42,299 bases of DNA from an uncultured Oscillospiraceae bacterium. Its GTDB lineage: Bacteria > Bacillota > Clostridia > Oscillospirales > Acutalibacteraceae. The notes beneath the pieces were generated by a model. That model had not been told where the DNA came from. It saw nothing but the letters and a program-made list of their open reading frames with translations, and did no database searches. The DNA lies in the NCBI GenBank assembly GCA_910588935.1, contig CAJUSM010000018.1, positions 1 through 42,299 of the forward strand, written 5' to 3'. Below, one piece after another: positions 8,754 to 16,930 of the stretch (the stretch's first letter is position 1; every line of letters starts with the position of its first letter). A program made the position numbers and the translations under genes.

Positions 8754-9752
8754 CTATTCAATCGATTTATCTGGCTTCTTATTGAGTTCAGACTTTTTCA
8801 CCAGTTTCCCATTCACATATACATATTTTTCTTCTTCGTTCTCGTCTTCTTCCTCTTCAGGTAATTGAGCGAAAAGACCAGAAAAATCCTCGCCGGCAAT
8901 TCCTTTAGTAGCAGCCTCTTCTTTCTCTTTCTGCATTTTCTGGTAGGGTTCAATGAGATATCCATTAATAATCGGATAAATTGTGAAGTTAATCAGATAG
9001 GAAAAAAATGCAAAGATAAAAAATGCAAATAGAAGAAATAGGATCAAAACTGTAATGTTTAGCATAGGGACACTGATTATAACAAATACTAAGACTCCCA
9101 TAATGAGTGTGAGAAAAATATTACGGCCAAACCCCGCTATCGTAAAAATCATTGCGTTCTTGTAAGCGTGGGAAAATTTCAGATCAAAGGTGACAAACAT
9201 CATCGGCAGATAAAATTGTGCAAACAAGAAGATTATCGCAACCACTAAACAAATCCAGCAAGGAATATAGTTTAACCACTCTACGCCAGCCATAGAGTAA
9301 TAATAAAGAATGGCAAAACCCAACAAGGTAAAAACAGAATAACAAAGAAACCCGTTAATTAAAAAATATTTCCAATTTCCTTTTACTGCATCCCAGAAAT
9401 CTGACCATACAAAGGCATGCTCTTCCCTGGCGAAATTCCTAGTTACTAGGGTAAGCCCTGCCGTAAAGGGCGAGAGCAAAACCAATGGCAAGGGTACTAC
9501 AAAGGTTGCCCACCCATCTATCACGATATTCTGAAGCTGGACGATAAAGTGAAAGGGAACCATGTATAAGAGAAACATAAGTGCAAGCGCAACCAGAGTA
9601 GGAATTATAAAAATGAGATTGAGCTGAACAAGCTTGGTGAATTTTCTGAACAGTATTTCAAAAAAACGTACAGGTGCAGCTTTAGGCGGCTCGTCCTTAT
9701 TTACACCAGGTCCTGGCTTATCATAGTTACCAAAAAGTCCTAAAAAGCCCAA
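8754..9752 (-). CDS. DUF624 (YesL-like) polytopic membrane protein
   Basis: A 332-residue inner-membrane protein with about six hydrophobic segments (roughly 44-66, 76-98, 130-150, 160-182, 205-225, 227-250). The C-terminal tail is acidic and charged, with a run of Glu/Asp near 295-308. The layout and the WSDFWDAVKGNWKYFLINGF segment resemble the DUF624 family, whose function is not established, though some members sit beside sugar transporters. The start is TTG at 9752: AAAGGAG lies about 8 bases upstream, while the nearby ATG is out of frame and soon stopped. It stands between two convergent or codirectional recombinase genes. Confidence 0.7.
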   Translation of the reverse strand: MGFLGLFGNYDKPGPGVNKDEPPKAAPVRFFEILFRKFTKLVQLNLIFIIPTLVALALMFLLYMVPFHFIVQLQNIVIDGWATFVVPLPLVLLSPFTAGLTLVTRNFAREEHAFVWSDFWDAVKGNWKYFLINGFLCYSVFTLLGFAILYYYSMAGVEWLNYIPCWICLVVAIIFLFAQFYLPMMFVTFDLKFSHAYKNAMIFTIAGFGRNIFLTLIMGVLVFVIISVPMLNITVLILFLLFAFFIFAFFSYLINFTIYPIINGYLIEPYQKMQKEKEEAATKGIAGEDFSGLFAQLPEEEEDENEEEKYVYVNGKLVKKSELNKKPDKSIE

Positions 9753-9779
9753 AAAAACATCTCCTTTACATAATCCATT

Positions 9780-10670
9780 TTAGCCCAGTTTTGCCTTAGG
9801 GTGGCAATCTTGATACACTTGCTTTACATGGTTGTCCAACAACTGCACATAAACTTGAGTTGAAGAAATATCTGCATGCCCCATCATAGTCTGAATATCT
9901 TTTACAGAAGCTCCATTTTCCAGCAAATGGAGGGCAAAAGAATGACGGATCGTATGTGGGGTAATTTCTTTCGTAATACCTGCATCGGCTGCATAGCTTT
10001 TCACAATTTTCCAGAATCCTTGGCGGGTAAGTCGCCCCCCGTTCAAATTCACAAAAAGAGCATCATCTCCGTTGGGGTCCGCAATCAGGCCACGCATACG
10101 ATAAATATAATCGGATACTGCTACCACTGCAGAGGGATACACAGGAATAGAGCGTACCCCTTTATTACCCTTGCAATATAATACTCCAGAGCGAAGGTTA
10201 ATATCCTTAATATCTAGATTAATTAGCTCGGAAGCTCGTATTCCTGTGGCATAAAGAAGCTCTAGCATGGCTTTATCCCGACAGCCTTTGGGTTCGGTAA
10301 TATCTGGCTTAGAGAGCAAAAGCTCAATTTCTTCTCCCTGAAGTACCTGCGGGAGCTTTTTTTCTGCTTTGTTTAGCTTAATGCCCTTGGCAGGATTCTG
10401 GTCTAAGAGGCCTCTATAAATCAAAAACTTAAAGAAACATCGCACAGAAGCCAAATTTCTAGAAATCGTTGTAGGAGAACGGTTTATCTCTTGAAGCCGA
10501 TCTACATAAGCCTGTACATCTCTCTCATCGGCATGAAGTGGTGTCACATCAAACTCAGAAAGAAATTCCAGAAAATTAAGTGTATCTCGAAGATAGGACT
10601 CTTTTGTATTTGTTGAGCTCGTTTTTTGTTCCGTCAAATATTCGCCGAACATAGAATAAAAGTCATTCAT
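9780..10670 (-). CDS. xerD: Site-specific tyrosine recombinase XerD
   Basis: Resolves chromosome dimers at dif together with a partner Xer. The 296 residues are standard XerD length. The core-binding domain is at residues 1-85 and the catalytic domain follows with Arg145 (GIRASE), Lys168, His239 and Arg242 (HTIRH), His265 and nucleophile Tyr274. The ATG at 10670 has AAAAGGTGG before it. An earlier in-frame start would run back into spoIIM. It lies 17 bases downstream of spoIIM. In Bacillus spoIIM and xerD are also near neighbours, which supports both calls. Confidence 0.9.
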   Translation of the reverse strand: MNDFYSMFGEYLTEQKTSSTNTKESYLRDTLNFLEFLSEFDVTPLHADERDVQAYVDRLQEINRSPTTISRNLASVRCFFKFLIYRGLLDQNPAKGIKLNKAEKKLPQVLQGEEIELLLSKPDITEPKGCRDKAMLELLYATGIRASELINLDIKDINLRSGVLYCKGNKGVRSIPVYPSAVVAVSDYIYRMRGLIADPNGDDALFVNLNGGRLTRQGFWKIVKSYAADAGITKEITPHTIRHSFALHLLENGASVKDIQTMMGHADISSTQVYVQLLDNHVKQVYQDCHPKAKLG

Positions 10671-10687
10671 TTTTCTACCACCTTTTC

Positions 10688-11293
10688 TTAAAATATCATG
10701 TGCAATACCAATAGAAAACCACCAAAAAGGGAAGTACACACTGCAAAACAAATAAAGGTAAGGAAATCTTTCAAATAGGAAACAAAATCCAAATCTTCTG
10801 GTTTGGCCGAGAAACTTACTTTAGCTAGCCGCCTAGAGAAGATCAATGCTTGGGTACCAAAAAGGATCATTAGCAAAGATGCTGCGACAGTAGCTGGCAG
10901 GTAACAGAGTAGTAGGGCAGGCAAGTCTTTTAGAACATTTTCCGAGAAAAAAGAGATGAGCCACGCCCCCACTGCTGCACCTCTGAAAAATAACAGCACA
11001 GGCACTCCAATTGCTCCAAATATTGTCATGCCCAAAAGGTAAAGGAGGATCAAAAAGAACAGCAGGTTCAACAAAATGGATGAGAAGCCAGAGAAAAAGC
11101 TGCAACCTGTTTCAGGCCTCCCAGAAAGAAAGAGCAACCAGGAGAAAGAATTTTGGAGAGAATAGAAGGCAGTCATAAAACCAGATCCGACAAGTAAACC
11201 ACTTGTCATAGCCGCACACAAGGATGGAAAAACCTTACAGGAAGAAAAACGTCCTAAAAATGGTGTGACAAATAAAGAGTCTTCTCTTTTCAT
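10688..11293 (-). CDS. spoIIM: Stage II sporulation protein M
   Basis: A 201-residue membrane protein. SpoIIM is part of the SpoIID-SpoIIM-SpoIIP complex that remodels peptidoglycan during forespore engulfment. Several hydrophobic segments are visible, and the central LGMTIFGAIGVPVLLFFRG resembles the family signature. The ATG at 11293 follows GAAGGAG by 7 bases. An alternative upstream ATG lacks a ribosome site. It is followed by xerD. Similarity is mainly in topology and length, so a generic SpoIIM-superfamily membrane protein is the alternative. Confidence 0.75.
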   Translation of the reverse strand: MKREDSLFVTPFLGRFSSCKVFPSLCAAMTSGLLVGSGFMTAFYSLQNSFSWLLFLSGRPETGCSFFSGFSSILLNLLFFLILLYLLGMTIFGAIGVPVLLFFRGAAVGAWLISFFSENVLKDLPALLLCYLPATVAASLLMILFGTQALIFSRRLAKVSFSAKPEDLDFVSYLKDFLTFICFAVCTSLFGGFLLVLHMIF

Positions 11294-12080
11294 AGCGATG
11301 CTCCTTCGCATTTTTTACTATGGGCTGTACTTCCCCACAGTAGCATTACTATGAATTTAAGAAAGCGAATATACATGCGTTTTTATTTGAAACCAAAGTT
11401 TCGAAAACGATGCATTTGCAGTATTTAGGACCACACTTCCTGATCAGGATATTTATTCCATTGTTTGGCATCGTTTGTCTTCAATAGTCCAAACGATATT
11501 GGCTTTAGCCATAGAAACTACGTAAAGCAAAAAGTGAAAATCCCTTGGAATAAAGCCGTTTTTCACATTTCAACAAAAGCATGTGGAAAGAAAGAAACCT
11601 TCTCCCCAAAATATGGAAACACTGCTCTCTGTGCTTATTACTATAATACATCCCATGAGATTTTGCAAGGGAAAAAACGAATATTTTTCCATTTTTCTAG
11701 AACTCACAAAAAATTATGTTCTTTAAGTTATGTAAACTAATGTATATTAGGCCGCTCGACGTTCGTGCATAAACATACATTCTGAATAGGATTTCCCCAT
11801 ATTCGAATATTTATTCGAAGTTTTTTCTACAAATTGTACATCAGCAAGACCAAAGCACCAGTTGTGAGGCGATCAAAATGGCGCTCTCCCCTTCTATCCA
11901 CATAAATGCAGCAACTTTCCACGCTTGTGCAGTTTTACAACAAGATGTTCGATTCCTTGGTGCAAGGTGTCAATGTGTTCGATTTACTGGCTTTTTTAAC
12001 AATCGACAAGGTAAATGGCTTTCCAGGAGTGCTCTTCTCCCTATTTGTTCCCCGCGTTCTGGTTAAATAAAAGCAAACAA
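11294..12080. other. Gene-poor stretch of about 0.8 kb
   Basis: No convincing gene. Plus-strand frames at 11465-11740 and 11878-12066 lack ribosome sites, recognisable domains and sensible composition. A 40-codon open stretch around 11395-11520 has no start codon and may be a decayed fragment. The area is A/T-rich and holds a perfect palindrome at 11802-11819. It may be the remains of a deleted or decayed gene. Confidence 0.5.
11802..11819. repeat. Perfect palindrome TTCGAATA-TT-TATTCGAA
   Basis: Two 8-base arms are exactly complementary around a 2-base centre, followed by a run of six T on the plus strand. It could be an operator or a weak hairpin. No adjacent gene explains it. Confidence 0.5.
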
Positions 12081-12112
12081 AAAAAGAGCTGATAATAATA
12101 TCAACTCTTTTT
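12081..12112. terminator. Terminator of the aldo/keto reductase gene
   Basis: AAAAAGAG-C-TGATA, loop ATAA, TATCA-A-CTCTTTTT: a 13 bp stem with one mismatch, A/T tracts at both ends. It lies 25 bases past the minus-strand reductase stop and can work in both directions. Confidence 0.85.
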
Positions 12113-12136
12113 ATTTGAAATCATTTCTTTGGCTAG

Positions 12137-13261
12137 TTAGGCCTCTAACTTGGATGTAACTACTTTTAAGTGATTAATAATTTCCAAATGCTGCGGACAA
12201 TGGCTCTGGCAAGCTCCACATTCAATGCAATCACTGGCCTTACCGCCCTCCCCTATCGCATGCTTGTACTGACCTTTTGCACGCTCAACATCACCATACA
12301 GAATTAGTTGGTTTAAGGAGGAAAGTGCTCCAGGAATATTAATTTTCTGGGGACAGCCATCTACACAGTACTTGCAGCTAGTGCAAGGCACTGTAGGCAA
12401 ACTATTTAAAACATCTACAGCCTTTTGAACAGTCTCTTGTTCCGCTTGGGTTAAAGGCGTAAAATCTGCCATGAAAGATAGATTATCTTCCATTTGGGCA
12501 GTGTCGCTCATTCCAGATAATACTGTTACCAACCCTTCAAGAGATGCTGCAAAACGCACGGCCCAGGACGCGATTGATGCCTCTGCATTAACAGCTTTGA
12601 AAAGCGACTGGACTTCGGGCGTCATAGTAGCTAGAGCCCCTCCCTTCACAGGTTCCATTATAATAATGGATTTCCCGTGTTTGCGGGCGATTTCATAACA
12701 TTTGCGAGATTGAACATTTTCGCTATCCCAGTCGGCATAGTTAATCTGAAGCTGAACAAACTCTGCCTCGGGGTGTTTTGTCAGGATATCTTCTAACACT
12801 TCAGCGGAATCATGGAAAGAAAATCCGATGTGCTTGACCTTACCTTCAGCCTTTAGCTTTTTCAAAAAGTCCCAGGCTCCTAAATTATCTGATTTTTCTG
12901 CCGATTCTTTGCCTAGGGCATGTAGCAAATAGAAATCATAATAGGTTAGGCCAGCCCGGTCTAAAGACTCCTGGAAAATCCGCTCCATATCAGCTGTGTC
13001 TTTCAGATCCCAAATAGGCAGTTTGCTGGCACATTGAAAGCTGTCTCGCGGATATCGTGAAACAACTGCTTCACCTAACGCTTTTTCAGATTTACCGCCA
13101 ATGTAAACATAAGCAGTGTCGAAATACGTGAATCCTTTTTCCATAAAGGCATCCACCATTTTCTTGGTCTGCTCAATATCCACTTCGTCCCCGATCATGG
13201 GCAACCGCATCAGGCCAAACCCTAGCTTTTTGATGCTCTCGCCTAGATATTTTTCTGGCAT
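12137..13261 (-). CDS. Aldo/keto reductase with C-terminal ferredoxin domain
   Basis: A 374-residue oxidoreductase. The N-terminal barrel carries the AKR tetrad: Asp48 and Tyr53 (DTAYVY), Lys80 (SKLP) and His114 (LLHAL). The C-terminus adds two four-Cys clusters, CTSCKYCVDGCP (293-304) and CIECGACQSHCP (345-356), expected to bind iron-sulfur centres. Such fusions are common in anaerobic clostridia. The substrate is unknown, and electron exchange with ferredoxin is a likely but unproven role. The ATG at 13261 follows GAAGGAGG. It has its own promoter (13295-13322) and terminator (12081-12112), so it is a single-gene unit. Confidence 0.88.
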   Translation of the reverse strand: MPEKYLGESIKKLGFGLMRLPMIGDEVDIEQTKKMVDAFMEKGFTYFDTAYVYIGGKSEKALGEAVVSRYPRDSFQCASKLPIWDLKDTADMERIFQESLDRAGLTYYDFYLLHALGKESAEKSDNLGAWDFLKKLKAEGKVKHIGFSFHDSAEVLEDILTKHPEAEFVQLQINYADWDSENVQSRKCYEIARKHGKSIIIMEPVKGGALATMTPEVQSLFKAVNAEASIASWAVRFAASLEGLVTVLSGMSDTAQMEDNLSFMADFTPLTQAEQETVQKAVDVLNSLPTVPCTSCKYCVDGCPQKINIPGALSSLNQLILYGDVERAKGQYKHAIGEGGKASDCIECGACQSHCPQHLEIINHLKVVTSKLEA

Positions 13262-13294
13262 ATTTAGTTCCTCCTTCGGTAGTTTCTGTATATT

Positions 13295-13322
13295 ATAATA
13301 CTTAAAGTGGGGATTAAGTCAA
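13295..13322 (-). promoter_or_regulatory. Promoter of the aldo/keto reductase gene
   Basis: On the minus strand TTGACT (13317-13322), 16 bases, TATTAT (13295-13300), about 35 bases before the ATG. Confidence 0.65.
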
Positions 13323-13384
13323 GGGGCGATGAAAAATAAATGGAAAAAATGCTGCGTGCTTTGGATTTCACTCGAATATTGTTC

Positions 13385-13413
13385 TTGCTTTTTTGAGATT
13401 AAAAAGCTATACT
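13385..13413 (+). promoter_or_regulatory. Promoter of the SLH-domain gene
   Basis: TTGCTT (13385-13390), 17 bases, TATACT (13408-13413). The leader to the ATG at 13501 is about 80 bases and ends with AAGGAGG. Confidence 0.6.
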
Positions 13414-13500
13414 AAAATAAAAGGTTGGTTTCACATTACAGTTTTTTCCACTGCTCTTTTGCAAAAAGGCCAGAACATTAACGTAAGGAGGTAGTTATTC

Positions 13501-14670
13501 ATGAAAAAGCTTATTGCGCTTCTAATTACTTTTGCTCTGCTGGTTTCTCTAGTTCCGTTCAATGTCAGCGCAGATTCTGGAGGTACCATTACCCAACCTA
13601 CTCCTATGGTATCCCCTTCTCCTACAGCCGAGCCTACACCCTCTGCTCCTGCAGTTTCCCCTTCCTCTAGCCCTGATCCAAACCCGGACTGTGATTATAT
13701 ACCTCAGTTTTTTGTGGACGTAGATTCCAGCCATTGGGCTTATGACGCTATTGAGTATGTTGGTTACAACGGCTTGATGCAAGGCATGGGCAACTCCAAG
13801 TTCAACCCCTCCGGAGGGACGACGCGAGCACAACTGGTAGCGATTCTCTATCGTCTGGAAGGAAAACCTACAGTTAGCAGCATGAACAGCTTTTCAGATG
13901 TTACCGCATCCTGGGCAAAGGCACCAGTAGAGTGGGCCGCCTCTAGAGGGATTGTTACCGGTAAGGGAAATAGTCGTTTTGATCCCAATGGCGATGTTAC
14001 CCGTCAGGAGTTTGCCGCCATTCTCGCTCGCTATGCCAGGTATAAGGGCATTGACACCGCTGGCGCCGGCAGCACTTTAAATGAGTTTCCAGATACAGGC
14101 CATGTGGATTCATGGGCTTTTGACGACCTATGCTGGGCAAAAGAAGCAGGGCTGATTACTGGAAAAGGCACTGCCAGCGGCCAAGTACTGGATCCCAAGG
14201 GCTATGCCAGCCGAGCTCAGACTGCGGTAATTCTCCAGCGCTTTATTACTGTGCTGGAAACTGTACCGGATCCGATTCCTGTAGAATATAAGCTGAACGG
14301 CCAGACCGTTTTTACCATTTCTGTCCCCAGAAACTGGCAAGATGATTTTGTCGTTCGCAGCAACGAGGAAGAGATCCCCTGGCTTAGCTTCTATGATAAA
14401 CGCAATCATGAAGGCCCCGAAGCGATGGGCGGCAGACTTTTTGGTGTGTTTTTAGATACCGAAACAGAATGCCATCTGCCCAGCTATAGAAACTGGGGAG
14501 AGATTCGGTATAACGGTCAGGAATACACCTTACGCTTCTACTACCCTACTGATGTACAGTGTGGTAGTACACCAGAATTAATTGAAAGTTATCACATCAA
14601 ATACACTCAAGTTGGGGGCATATTTGATAACGGCATTCAACTAGCTGAGGGTGTTAGTAAGCTTGGCTGA
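13501..14670 (+). CDS. Secreted protein with three S-layer homology domains
   Basis: A 389-residue exported protein. Residues 1-25 are a signal peptide (MKKL, hydrophobic core, VSADS). Residues 27-63 are a Pro/Ser/Thr-rich linker. Three SLH domains follow at about 70-118, 131-178 and 195-250 (FVDVDSSHWA, FSDVTASWAK, FPDTGHVDSWA). SLH domains bind pyruvylated secondary wall polymers, so the protein probably sits on the cell surface. Residues 262-389 form a further domain that I do not recognise. The ATG is preceded by AAGGAGG. It has its own promoter and terminator. A role as adhesin or enzyme carrier cannot be decided. Confidence 0.88.
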   Translation: MKKLIALLITFALLVSLVPFNVSADSGGTITQPTPMVSPSPTAEPTPSAPAVSPSSSPDPNPDCDYIPQFFVDVDSSHWAYDAIEYVGYNGLMQGMGNSKFNPSGGTTRAQLVAILYRLEGKPTVSSMNSFSDVTASWAKAPVEWAASRGIVTGKGNSRFDPNGDVTRQEFAAILARYARYKGIDTAGAGSTLNEFPDTGHVDSWAFDDLCWAKEAGLITGKGTASGQVLDPKGYASRAQTAVILQRFITVLETVPDPIPVEYKLNGQTVFTISVPRNWQDDFVVRSNEEEIPWLSFYDKRNHEGPEAMGGRLFGVFLDTETECHLPSYRNWGEIRYNGQEYTLRFYYPTDVQCGSTPELIESYHIKYTQVGGIFDNGIQLAEGVSKLG

Positions 14671-14718
14671 AAAAGGAAAACTGTGAATTGTGTTTCCACC
14701 TTTTTTCTCGCTAGTCAA

Positions 14719-14754
14719 AAAAAGTGGCTGCTTACTAAAGCAGCCACTTTTCTT
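14719..14754 (+). terminator. Terminator after the SLH gene
   Basis: AAAGTGGCTGCTT pairs with AAGCAGCCACTTT around a 4-base loop near 14734-14737, followed by TTCTTT. Confidence 0.85.
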
Positions 14755-14794
14755 TCCACTAAGCTTTATAGCCCATAGGTTTTATTAACTAAAC

Positions 14795-14834
14795 AAAAAG
14801 GACGAAAAACCTTACTGATAGGTTTTTCGTCCTT
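14795..14834 (-). terminator. Terminator of the tRNA-Ser pair
   Basis: A 15 bp perfect stem: AAGGACGAAAAACCT at 14799-14813 with its complement at 14820-14834, ending in TTTTTG on the minus strand. It abuts the CCA end of the first tRNA gene, so the hairpin begins at the last base of that gene. Confidence 0.85.
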
Positions 14835-14923
14835 GGCGGAGAAGAAGGGATTTGAACCCTTGCGCCGGTTTCCCGACCTACTCCCTTAGCAGGGGAGCCC
14901 CTTCACCACTTGGGTACTTCTCC
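14834..14923 (-). tRNA. tRNA-Ser (anticodon GCU)
   Basis: Ninety bases with acceptor GGAGAAG pairing CTTCTCC, discriminator G and an encoded CCA. The anticodon loop CTGCTAA lies between CTCCC and GGGAG, giving GCT. A long variable arm, as expected for serine, and a GGTTCAAATC T-loop are present. Confidence 0.95.
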
Positions 14924-14983
14924 AAAATAGTGAACATAGTAAATCTAAAATGACATATATAATAATGAAATTTATTGACATAT

Positions 14984-15072
14984 TGGCGGAGAGGAAGAGA
15001 TTCGAACTCTTGGTCCCTCGCGGGATCACTAGTTTTCAAGACTAGCTCCTTAAACCACTCGGACACCTCTCC
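14984..15072 (-). tRNA. tRNA-Ser (anticodon UGA)
   Basis: Eighty-nine bases, acceptor GGAGAGG with CCTCTCC, discriminator G, encoded CCA. The anticodon loop CTTGAAA between CTAGT and ACTAG gives TGA, and the long variable arm identifies a class II tRNA. It lies 60 bases upstream of the GCU gene and shares its promoter. Confidence 0.95.
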
Positions 15073-15087
15073 AGCTCTCTGGCGTCT

Positions 15088-15117
15088 ATAATACCACAAA
15101 CCATTATAAAATGTCAA
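15088..15117 (-). promoter_or_regulatory. Promoter of the tRNA-Ser pair
   Basis: Minus strand: perfect TTGACA (15112-15117), 18 bases, TATTAT (15088-15093), 15 bases before the first tRNA. Confidence 0.75.
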
Positions 15118-15162
15118 TCCCTTTTTAGGAATTCTTTCCTTTTTTTCAAAACTTCTTTCATA

Positions 15163-15199
15163 TGGACAAAAAACCGCCTCTAAAAGGCGGCTTTTTGTC
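15163..15199. terminator. Terminator after the small Cys-rich protein gene
   Basis: GGACAAAAA and CCGCCT pair with AGGCGG and TTTTTGTCC around a CTAAA-type loop. It is A/T-rich on both flanks and lies just past the minus-strand stop at 15205. Confidence 0.8.
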
Positions 15200-15204
15200 C
15201 AGTT

Positions 15205-15405
15205 CTAGGGCTTCTTCAGCTCTTCTCCTTGATTATGCATATGGCACAAAACACTGTTGGGGCATTGGCAGCAACTGCATCCGCACCCCCTCTCCCCCCT
15301 TCTGTGCCGGCAAATCCCATTGACGACTATTGCACCAAAGGCCACTATAATAATAGCGGTAATTATGACAGTAGGGACATGAATGGTAAATGTTGAAAGA
15401 AGCAT
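15205..15405 (-). CDS. Small membrane protein of the FeoB-associated Cys-rich type
   Basis: A 66-residue protein with one N-terminal membrane segment (about 10-29), a basic stretch (CRHRRGERG) and a Cys cluster GCGCSCCQCPNSVLCH. This layout matches the small proteins annotated as FeoB-associated Cys-rich membrane proteins, thought to assist ferrous iron uptake. The ATG at 15405 follows AAGGAGGGG. No feoA or feoB is in the window, so the functional link is by family only. An overlapping frame at 15233-15478 lacks a ribosome site. Confidence 0.65.
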   Translation of the reverse strand: MLLSTFTIHVPTVIITAIIIVAFGAIVVNGICRHRRGERGCGCSCCQCPNSVLCHMHNQGEELKKP

Positions 15406-15464
15406 TTAAGTAAATCCCCTCCTTATATAGCACAAAAAACATTCGAATAGAAAATGTGTGCTCA

Positions 15465-15832
15465 GACAGCAGCACCACAGTAAAAGCGCGTCCAGATGCG
15501 GGGTGATTTAAAGCAAGTCGGCGGGCAATCCATCGGACGGTCCAAGGGCGGGCTCACTACAAAAATGCATATGGTCACCGCGTCTGACCGTGCTGTAGTG
15601 GAGGGGTTCTTTGTCCAGCAGACAAATTCATAACGCGCCAGAGGGAATTGCTCTGCTGCAAACGATTCAACGGCTGGATAAGCAGAAGTACCTGCTCTAA
15701 TGGGACAGAGTCTATGATGAAGGGAAGAATGTCCGTGCGGCCTCACGCAACTAAGGTTTTGAGCTGGTAGTGCCCTCCCAAGAGAAACCGTAAGAGTCTT
15801 TGGAACCATGGACAAAGAAAAGAAACGCCTAA
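15465..15832 (+). pseudogene. Decayed IS5-family transposase
   Basis: Translating across three frames recovers a DDE transposase core: DSSTTVKARPDAG from 15465, then after a frameshift GRSKGGLTTKMHMVT from 15535 and ASDRAVVEGF, then after another shift APEGIALLQTIQRLDKQKYL (15635 on) and DRVYDEGKNVRAASRN, GFELVVPSQEKP. At least three in-frame stops interrupt the last part. The GRSKGGLTTK motif and the DRxYD segment are typical of IS5-type transposases and contain catalytic aspartates. The N-terminal part is missing and no terminal repeats are visible. It is clearly dead. Confidence 0.75.
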
Positions 15833-15914
15833 CTTATAGTGGGTAAAAAACCATGTGGAAACGTTTTTAGGGGAGAAAATAGCACCCGTTTCCCTGCTTA
15901 AAATAGGTTATAAG

Positions 15915-16814
15915 TTAATGGATAAGCTGTTTTTCTACCTCTTTAAAACCGATACGCTCAATGGCATCAGAAAAACGCTCTCCCGTTTGTCCCTGATCTT
16001 TGAACAGCGTGATGGCTTTCTCAATCACTTCTATAACCTCCTCATTGCTGGTAAAGAGTTTATGAAGGAAACGGCCTCGAGCAATTTGTTTTCCCCAACG
16101 ACCACCTATATAGACCCGGTAGCCCTGCGTGTACTCTTGAATGGCCTGGAAGGGGCACTTGCCTAAACAACGACCGCAATGATTACACTTTTCATCGTCA
16201 ATGATGACTTTACCATTAGTCACCATAGGCACACCAATTGGGCAGTTCTTCTGAATCTGGCATACTTTACAACCTCGGCATTTATCCAAATTAATCACGG
16301 GAACTCTCTGACCAATCACGCCCAGATCATTTAGGTCTGGCTTAACGCAGTTATTGGGGCAGCCTCCTACCGCAATTTTGAACTTATGGGGCAACTTGAC
16401 ATCATGCCAACCTTTATAAAACTTTTCGTGGATTTCCTCAGCTAGAGCAAAGGTATCAATTAAGCCATACTGACAAGTCGTTCCTTTGCAAGAGACAACT
16501 GGACGCACCTTCGCACCAGTACCTCCGGTTTCCAGTCCGGCTTCTAATAAAAAAGCTATCATTGGCTCGATATTGTCATAAGGTATGTGTTGTACTTCTG
16601 CCGTCATACGGGCAGTAAGGGTAACTTGTCCATCACCAAATCTATCCGCTGCCTCTGCCACAGCAGCCAGTTCTTTGGCGGTAAGCTTACCATTACGGGT
16701 AATCACTCGACCGTTGAAACAGTTGGGAGTATTCTTGTCCCACAGAAAGCCTAAACTTTTTACTCTAGTAACCTCCTCTGCAGGGATCTCGGGAGTTCTT
16801 TTTTCATGTACCAT
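15915..16814 (-). CDS. Siroheme sulfite/nitrite reductase-like protein with ferredoxin domain
   Basis: A 299-residue single-subunit reductase resembling the AsrC group of anaerobic sulfite reductases. The N-terminal half is a ferredoxin-like reductase domain (VTLTARMTAEVQHIP). Siroheme/4Fe-4S ligands are Cys109 and Cys114 (CKGTTC) and Cys152 and Cys156 (GGCPNNC). Residues 170-225 hold two 4Fe-4S motifs (CRGCKVCQIQKNCP and CNHCGRCLGKCP). The first pair is spaced CX4C rather than the usual CX5C. AGGAG touches the ATG at 16823 but sits 9 bases before the ATG at 16814, so the latter is the better start. No asrA or asrB partner is nearby. The substrate could be sulfite or nitrite. Confidence 0.82.
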   Translation of the reverse strand: MVHEKRTPEIPAEEVTRVKSLGFLWDKNTPNCFNGRVITRNGKLTAKELAAVAEAADRFGDGQVTLTARMTAEVQHIPYDNIEPMIAFLLEAGLETGGTGAKVRPVVSCKGTTCQYGLIDTFALAEEIHEKFYKGWHDVKLPHKFKIAVGGCPNNCVKPDLNDLGVIGQRVPVINLDKCRGCKVCQIQKNCPIGVPMVTNGKVIIDDEKCNHCGRCLGKCPFQAIQEYTQGYRVYIGGRWGKQIARGRFLHKLFTSNEEVIEVIEKAITLFKDQGQTGERFSDAIERIGFKEVEKQLIH

Positions 16815-16872
16815 ATTATCCATCTCCTATTTATTGAAGTAAAAATATTGTAATCCGTTTATTTTCAAATGC

Positions 16873-16901
16873 ATGTTATCACAATAAATAATTAAAGTCA
16901 A
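16873..16901 (-). promoter_or_regulatory. Promoter of the siroheme reductase gene
   Basis: Minus strand: TTGACT (16896-16901), 17 bases, TAACAT (16873-16878) with an extended TG one base upstream. Confidence 0.55.
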
Positions 16902-16930
16902 TTTGACAACAATTATAGAGACTTTTAGGC

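Noticed and set aside
11465..11740. Plus-strand open frame of 91 codons as a gene
   Set aside because: No ribosome site, no recognisable domain, composition typical of non-coding A/T-rich DNA.
14878..15117. Minus-strand open frame across the tRNA-Ser genes
   Set aside because: It overlaps both tRNA genes and their promoter and reads tRNA sequence as protein.
15465..15832. Programmed frameshifting to make a functional transposase
   Set aside because: There are several stops and more than one shift, and no slippery sequence is evident. Decay explains it better.
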